Assembly: GCA_022566535.1 (NCBI GenBank)
Contig: JADFIR010000002.1
Coordinates: forward strand, 141,776-205,775
Origin: Planctomycetota bacterium
Lineage (GTDB): Bacteria; Planctomycetota; Phycisphaerae; Phycisphaerales; SM1A02
Direction: 5' to 3'
DNA length: 64,000 bases
A model generated the notes under the pieces. It made no database searches, had not been told where the DNA came from, and saw nothing but the letters and a program-made list of their open reading frames with translations. The position numbers and the translations under genes are program-made. The stretch's first letter is position 1, and each line of letters begins with the position of its first letter. Of this stretch, positions 61,189-64,000 are shown one piece after another.

Positions 61189-62505
61189 ATGTCTACTGGT
61201 TCGATACTTGGTGTGAAGTCGGCGGCGGCCCTGCTGGCGCTGGCCATGACCTCAACCTCGCCGGCAACCTGGTCGATCGTGATCGCCGACAGCGAGACGA
61301 AGGAGGTGGCGGTGGGCACGGTGACCTGCGTGGCGAACCTCGATCTGTTGGCTCTGGTGCCGGTGGTGGTGGTGGGCAAGGGCGCGGCCGCCGTGCAGGC
61401 CGTCCGCGACTTCGATGGCATCCGGCGCCCGATCATCTTCGCAGAGCTGATGGCGGGGACCTCGCCGCAGGACATCCTGACCATCCTCGAGGGCGTTGAG
61501 GGCCACCAGCTGCGCGCGTACGGCATCTGCGACACCAACGGCCAGATGGTCTCCTTCATCGGCTCGCAGGTCATGGACCGGGCGTTCGGCAGCATCGTCG
61601 GATCGGACGGCACGATGGTCTACGCCATCCAGGGCGGCGTCCTTGCCGGCGACTGTGTCCTTCCCGCCATCGAGGCCGCAATCCTGGGTACCGCGGGCGA
61701 CATGCCTCAGAAGCTCATGGCGGGAATGCAGGCGGCGCGAGTCACGGGCGGCGACGGACGCTGCTCCTGCTCGCCGAACAACCCCACCGGATGCGGCTGC
61801 CCACCGCCGCCTTTATTCAAGTCCGGGCATATCGGCACCATGGTGGTGGCCCGCATCGGCGACACCGATGATCTGCTGTGCAACGCAGGCGGCTGCGCCG
61901 ACGGCGATTACTTCATGAAGTTCAACGTTCCCTTCCAGGGCCCCGGCGATCCCGATCCGGTAATTCAGTTGCAGAACATGTTCGACGAGTGGCGCGCCGA
62001 TCTCGTCGGAAGGCCTGATGCGGTTCAATCAGTCGTCGTGTTCGATCCGGAGCCGATCCCTCCCAACGGTGTGGCGATGACCACCATGCAAATCTCGCTG
62101 CTGGATTGGCAGGGCAAGCCCATTACGCAGCCCATCAACTCGCTGGCCGTGAGCCACGCGCGCGACAGTGCCGGCCTTTCCACGATCGGACGACCCGTGG
62201 ATAACGGCGACGGCACGTTCTCCGTGCCCATCACCGCCGGAACCCGCCCCGGCGTCGATCGGTTCATCGTTGAGGTTGACGACGGCATTCGACCTGTCAC
62301 GCTCGCGCCCAATCCAACATTGGAGTACTTCGCGCTCGGCGACCTTAACGGTGACGGCTGCGTGGGCATCCTTGATCTGCTGATGCTGCTTGCGAACTGG
62401 GGTGCGTGTCCTGATCCATGCCCGCCAAGCTGCTCGGCTGATCTCGATGGAGATTGCACCGTCGGCATCTTCGACCTCCTCACACTGCTCGCCAACTGGG
62501 GATGA
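61189..62505 (+). CDS. Exported DUF1028 (Ntn-hydrolase-like) protein with dockerin-like tail
   Basis: Protein of 438 residues from ATG 61189, with a GAGGAGGA ribosome site. After a signal segment (GVKSAAALLALAMTSTS) the DUF1028 domain reads ATWSIVIADSETKEVAVGTV, VVVVGKGAAAVQAVRDFDG and GSQVMDRAFGSIVGSDGTMV, matching the Ntn-hydrolase-like layout of that family. An insert rich in Cys (GRCSCSPNNPTGCGC) is unusual. A beta-sandwich segment (VVVFDPEPIPPNGVAMTTMQ) then leads to two dockerin-like loops (DLNGDGCVGILDLLMLLANW; DLDGDCTVGIFDLLTLLANW) ending at the stop. DUF1028 proteins have no settled function. Confidence 0.83.
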   Translation: MSTGSILGVKSAAALLALAMTSTSPATWSIVIADSETKEVAVGTVTCVANLDLLALVPVVVVGKGAAAVQAVRDFDGIRRPIIFAELMAGTSPQDILTILEGVEGHQLRAYGICDTNGQMVSFIGSQVMDRAFGSIVGSDGTMVYAIQGGVLAGDCVLPAIEAAILGTAGDMPQKLMAGMQAARVTGGDGRCSCSPNNPTGCGCPPPPLFKSGHIGTMVVARIGDTDDLLCNAGGCADGDYFMKFNVPFQGPGDPDPVIQLQNMFDEWRADLVGRPDAVQSVVVFDPEPIPPNGVAMTTMQISLLDWQGKPITQPINSLAVSHARDSAGLSTIGRPVDNGDGTFSVPITAGTRPGVDRFIVEVDDGIRPVTLAPNPTLEYFALGDLNGDGCVGILDLLMLLANWGACPDPCPPSCSADLDGDCTVGIFDLLTLLANWG

Positions 62506-62511
62506 AGGGAA

Positions 62512-62547
62512 GGCTTGAAGGCTTGCAGGCTTGAGGCTTGTGGCTTG
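62512..62547 (+). repeat. Short tandem GGCTTG repeat
   Basis: Five copies of GGCTTG (starting at 62512, 62520, 62528, 62535 and 62542) with a 7-8 base period lie a few bases after the stop of the DUF1028 gene. It is a microsatellite-like stretch in an untranslated region. No function is implied. Confidence 0.7.
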
Positions 62548-62679
62548 CGGGGCGTTCACACGCGCGGCACCGCATTTCTGGCCGCTACGGGCCACAGCTT
62601 CCGATGAGACGTTCGGGTCTCGGCACGAGTCGCAAGGTGCCGGCACCCATCGGTGCATCATCAAGTCGAGGGCTGCCTG

Positions 62680-63510
62680 ATGCCACAATCGTCTTCCCTG
62701 AAGTGCATCACCGGCTTCACGGCGATTCATTCGCTCATCGCGATCCACGCGGGCACGATGCTGAACGCACCGCAGCCCTTGCAGCGCAGTGGCGACTTGC
62801 TTGTGGAGCTTCAGGGCTTGATCCGATCTGAGGCTGCGATCGCCCGCGACAATGCCCGCCGACAAACCGCACGGCAGAGTGAGATCAATTCAGCCCTTGC
62901 GGAGATCGACCGTATCGCCGCAACCGCAAGCCGCCGGGCATTCAATCAACTCTACCAAGAGATGAACGCCGGCGGTATTGGAACCCCCTGCGATGACCCC
63001 GCTGAGCTGTATCTCTCCACCGGCTTTGTGCTGACCAATGGCGGCAGCGGTGCGATTTCATTGGAGATCGGAGGCAACGACGGAGTTCAGTCGTTTACCT
63101 TCGTCTCCGGCACCTCCATGGCCAGCATCATCACGGCGATCAATGGGTTCACCGACGAAATCGGCGTGGTGGCGACACAGAGTCTAGAGAATAACCAACG
63201 AGTCGAGCTCCAATCGACTGAAGCCGGCTCGCAACAGTTGGTCATGGTGACACAGCTCAGCGGGCCCAATCCCATCATCTTTGCCGAAGCCATCCGCGGA
63301 AGGGGCTTCTTTGAGCTGACCGACTTCGGGCTCGATGGCATCGTGGCGGACCTCGACTGCGACGGTGTCGTGAACGTGATCGATCTTCTGGCGCTGCTAA
63401 GAGCCTGGGGCCCGTGTCGCGCACCGCCTCCTCGCTGCCCGGCCGACCTCGATAACAGCGGCACCGTTGGCATCCTCGATCTGCTCATGCTGCTGGCCAA
63501 CTGGGGCTGA
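62680..63510 (+). CDS. Flagellin-IN-motif protein with dockerin-like tail
   Basis: Protein of 276 residues from ATG 62680, with GAGGG seven bases upstream; a GTG at 62653 is less likely. After a weak signal segment and a helical region (LVELQGLIRSEAAIARDNAR), the middle reads GFVLTNGGSGAISLEIGGND and SMASIITAINGFTDEIGVVA, with VELQSTEAGSQQLVMVTQLS. This is the pattern of the flagellin hook IN motif, which normally sits in flagellins and related surface proteins. The tail has two dockerin-like loops (DLDCDGVVNVIDLLALLRAW; DLDNSGTVGILDLLMLLANW) and ends at the stop. No flagellar gene is nearby, so a surface rather than flagellar role is more likely. Confidence 0.75.
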   Translation: MPQSSSLKCITGFTAIHSLIAIHAGTMLNAPQPLQRSGDLLVELQGLIRSEAAIARDNARRQTARQSEINSALAEIDRIAATASRRAFNQLYQEMNAGGIGTPCDDPAELYLSTGFVLTNGGSGAISLEIGGNDGVQSFTFVSGTSMASIITAINGFTDEIGVVATQSLENNQRVELQSTEAGSQQLVMVTQLSGPNPIIFAEAIRGRGFFELTDFGLDGIVADLDCDGVVNVIDLLALLRAWGPCRAPPPRCPADLDNSGTVGILDLLMLLANWG

Positions 63511-63551
63511 TGCTCCGCCGACGTAGCTTGCCTATGTTCGGTAAGCTCATC

Positions 63552-63584
63552 ACCGCGTCTCAGGCGCGGTCGTGCGGCGTTTTT
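63552..63584 (+). terminator. Possible terminator after the IN-motif gene
   Basis: ACCGCG (63552-63557) and CGCGGT (63565-63570) form a 6-bp stem with a 7-base loop; a run of five T follows at 63580-63584 after a short spacer. The spacing is a little long for a standard intrinsic terminator, so confidence is low. Confidence 0.3.
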
Positions 63585-63720
63585 GCGTCGATCGGCCTTG
63601 CGTGGCGGTGAATCGCAGGTAGTATAGTAGTGATCACAGATGCGGCGGACTGAAGTGCTTCAGTCTGCGCCGGGGGTTAACGCCCAGACGAACCTGTACG
63701 AATAAAGGAAGGGTCGATCC

Positions 63721-64000
63721 ATGGTACACCCAACGCTGCTTGGGGCCGTCGGGATGGCGGGGATTCTCTTGGTGGGCGCTCCCGCGCCGTCGTGGTCTGA
63801 TCCCGTGCTGGACAGCCCCGCCAACGGGCCGAACCACCGCGCGCAGCTCGTCGGGCAGTTCCTTGATGCGCACCCGGACACGGCCCTTTACGAGTGGGCG
63901 GGCAGGATCAGTCGTGTGTATGGAGCCGCGTTCTCCCACGGCGCAAGCGCCGTAGACAGCGCCGAACAGTTCCGCCTCAACCACGCGGCGATGTTCGGCG
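63721..64000 (+). CDS. Exported protein, N-terminal part (3' end outside window)
   Basis: The frame from ATG 63721 is open to the end of the window. A good ribosome site (AAAGGAAGGG) lies just upstream. The first residues MVHPTLLGAVGMAGILLVGA, followed by PAPSWSDPV, look like a signal peptide. Then come NHRAQLVGQFLDAHPDTAL and GAAFSHGASAVDSAEQFRLN, helical and not matched to any family. Only about 93 residues are visible; the downstream domains, and whether it also ends with the dockerin-like tail of its three upstream neighbours, lie outside the window. Confidence 0.8.
   Translation, partial: MVHPTLLGAVGMAGILLVGAPAPSWSDPVLDSPANGPNHRAQLVGQFLDAHPDTALYEWAGRISRVYGAAFSHGASAVDSAEQFRLNHAAMFG

Noticed and set aside
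1..64000. tRNA, rRNA, CRISPR, riboswitch and origin signals
   Set aside because: The intergenic regions were read for cloverleaf arms, direct repeats with regular spacers and DnaA-box clusters; none convincing was found. A covariance-model scan would be needed to rule out small RNAs.

Overview
The window looks like the chromosome of a planctomycete, most likely of the class Phycisphaerae. It is high-GC throughout apart from one stretch at about 33.5-36.5 kb. The taxonomic inference rests on a DUF58/BatA/VWA operon with a squalene-cyclase-like repeat protein, an ECF sigma factor paired with a VIT-VWA membrane protein, VKOR-DsbA fusions, and three consecutive exported proteins that all end in a dockerin-like repeat finishing ...LLANWG-stop. 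No rRNA, tRNA or CRISPR array was seen.

Layout. 1-12.2 kb: one long plus-strand operon, cut by the left edge, of MoxR-cluster type: DUF58, BatA-like, VWA, a large coiled-coil membrane protein, three exported proteins; several junctions overlap by a few bases. 12.3-19.8 kb: trpD, lgt, holB, comEC and a sugar dehydrogenase lipoprotein. 19.8-25.4 kb: two tandem VKOR-DsbA-DsbA fusion proteins and argS. 25.5-33.4 kb: an ArsC-like phosphatase/reductase, a B12-binding/MeaB GTPase fusion, two small membrane proteins, an MmgE/PrpD protein, a convergent HicB/HicA-like pair, a frameshifted small pseudogene, fructose-1,6-bisphosphatase and a thiolase.

33.4-36.6 kb is a visibly AT-richer island with a HEXXH metallopeptidase and an overlapping dCTP-deaminase-like protein that carries a zinc-ribbon tail. 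It is preceded by decayed coding sequence and followed by a broken high-GC remnant of the same zinc-ribbon tail. This is the best candidate in the window for an undescribed (possibly defensive) module. 36.7-42.9 kb: a PlsC-type acyltransferase, a methyltransferase, a SpoIIE-type phosphatase, a sugar epimerase, a lipoprotein and ubiX. 42.9-43.6 kb: a REP-associated transposase between two copies of a palindrome.

43.6-64 kb: the VIT-VWA protein with its ECF sigma factor, rmuC, an efflux adaptor and a TolC-like lipoprotein, a GH35-like protein whose catalytic glutamates appear to be missing, an exported protein of unknown function, an orphan DNA methyltransferase, three secreted dockerin-like-tailed proteins (FG-GAP, DUF1028, flagellin-IN-like) and the start of another exported protein. 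Several short palindromic elements (about 28.4, 32.2, 41.5, 42.9 and 43.6 kb) lie between genes; one of them supplies the stop codon of the MmgE/PrpD gene. All family assignments come from reading motifs by eye; no database search was run.
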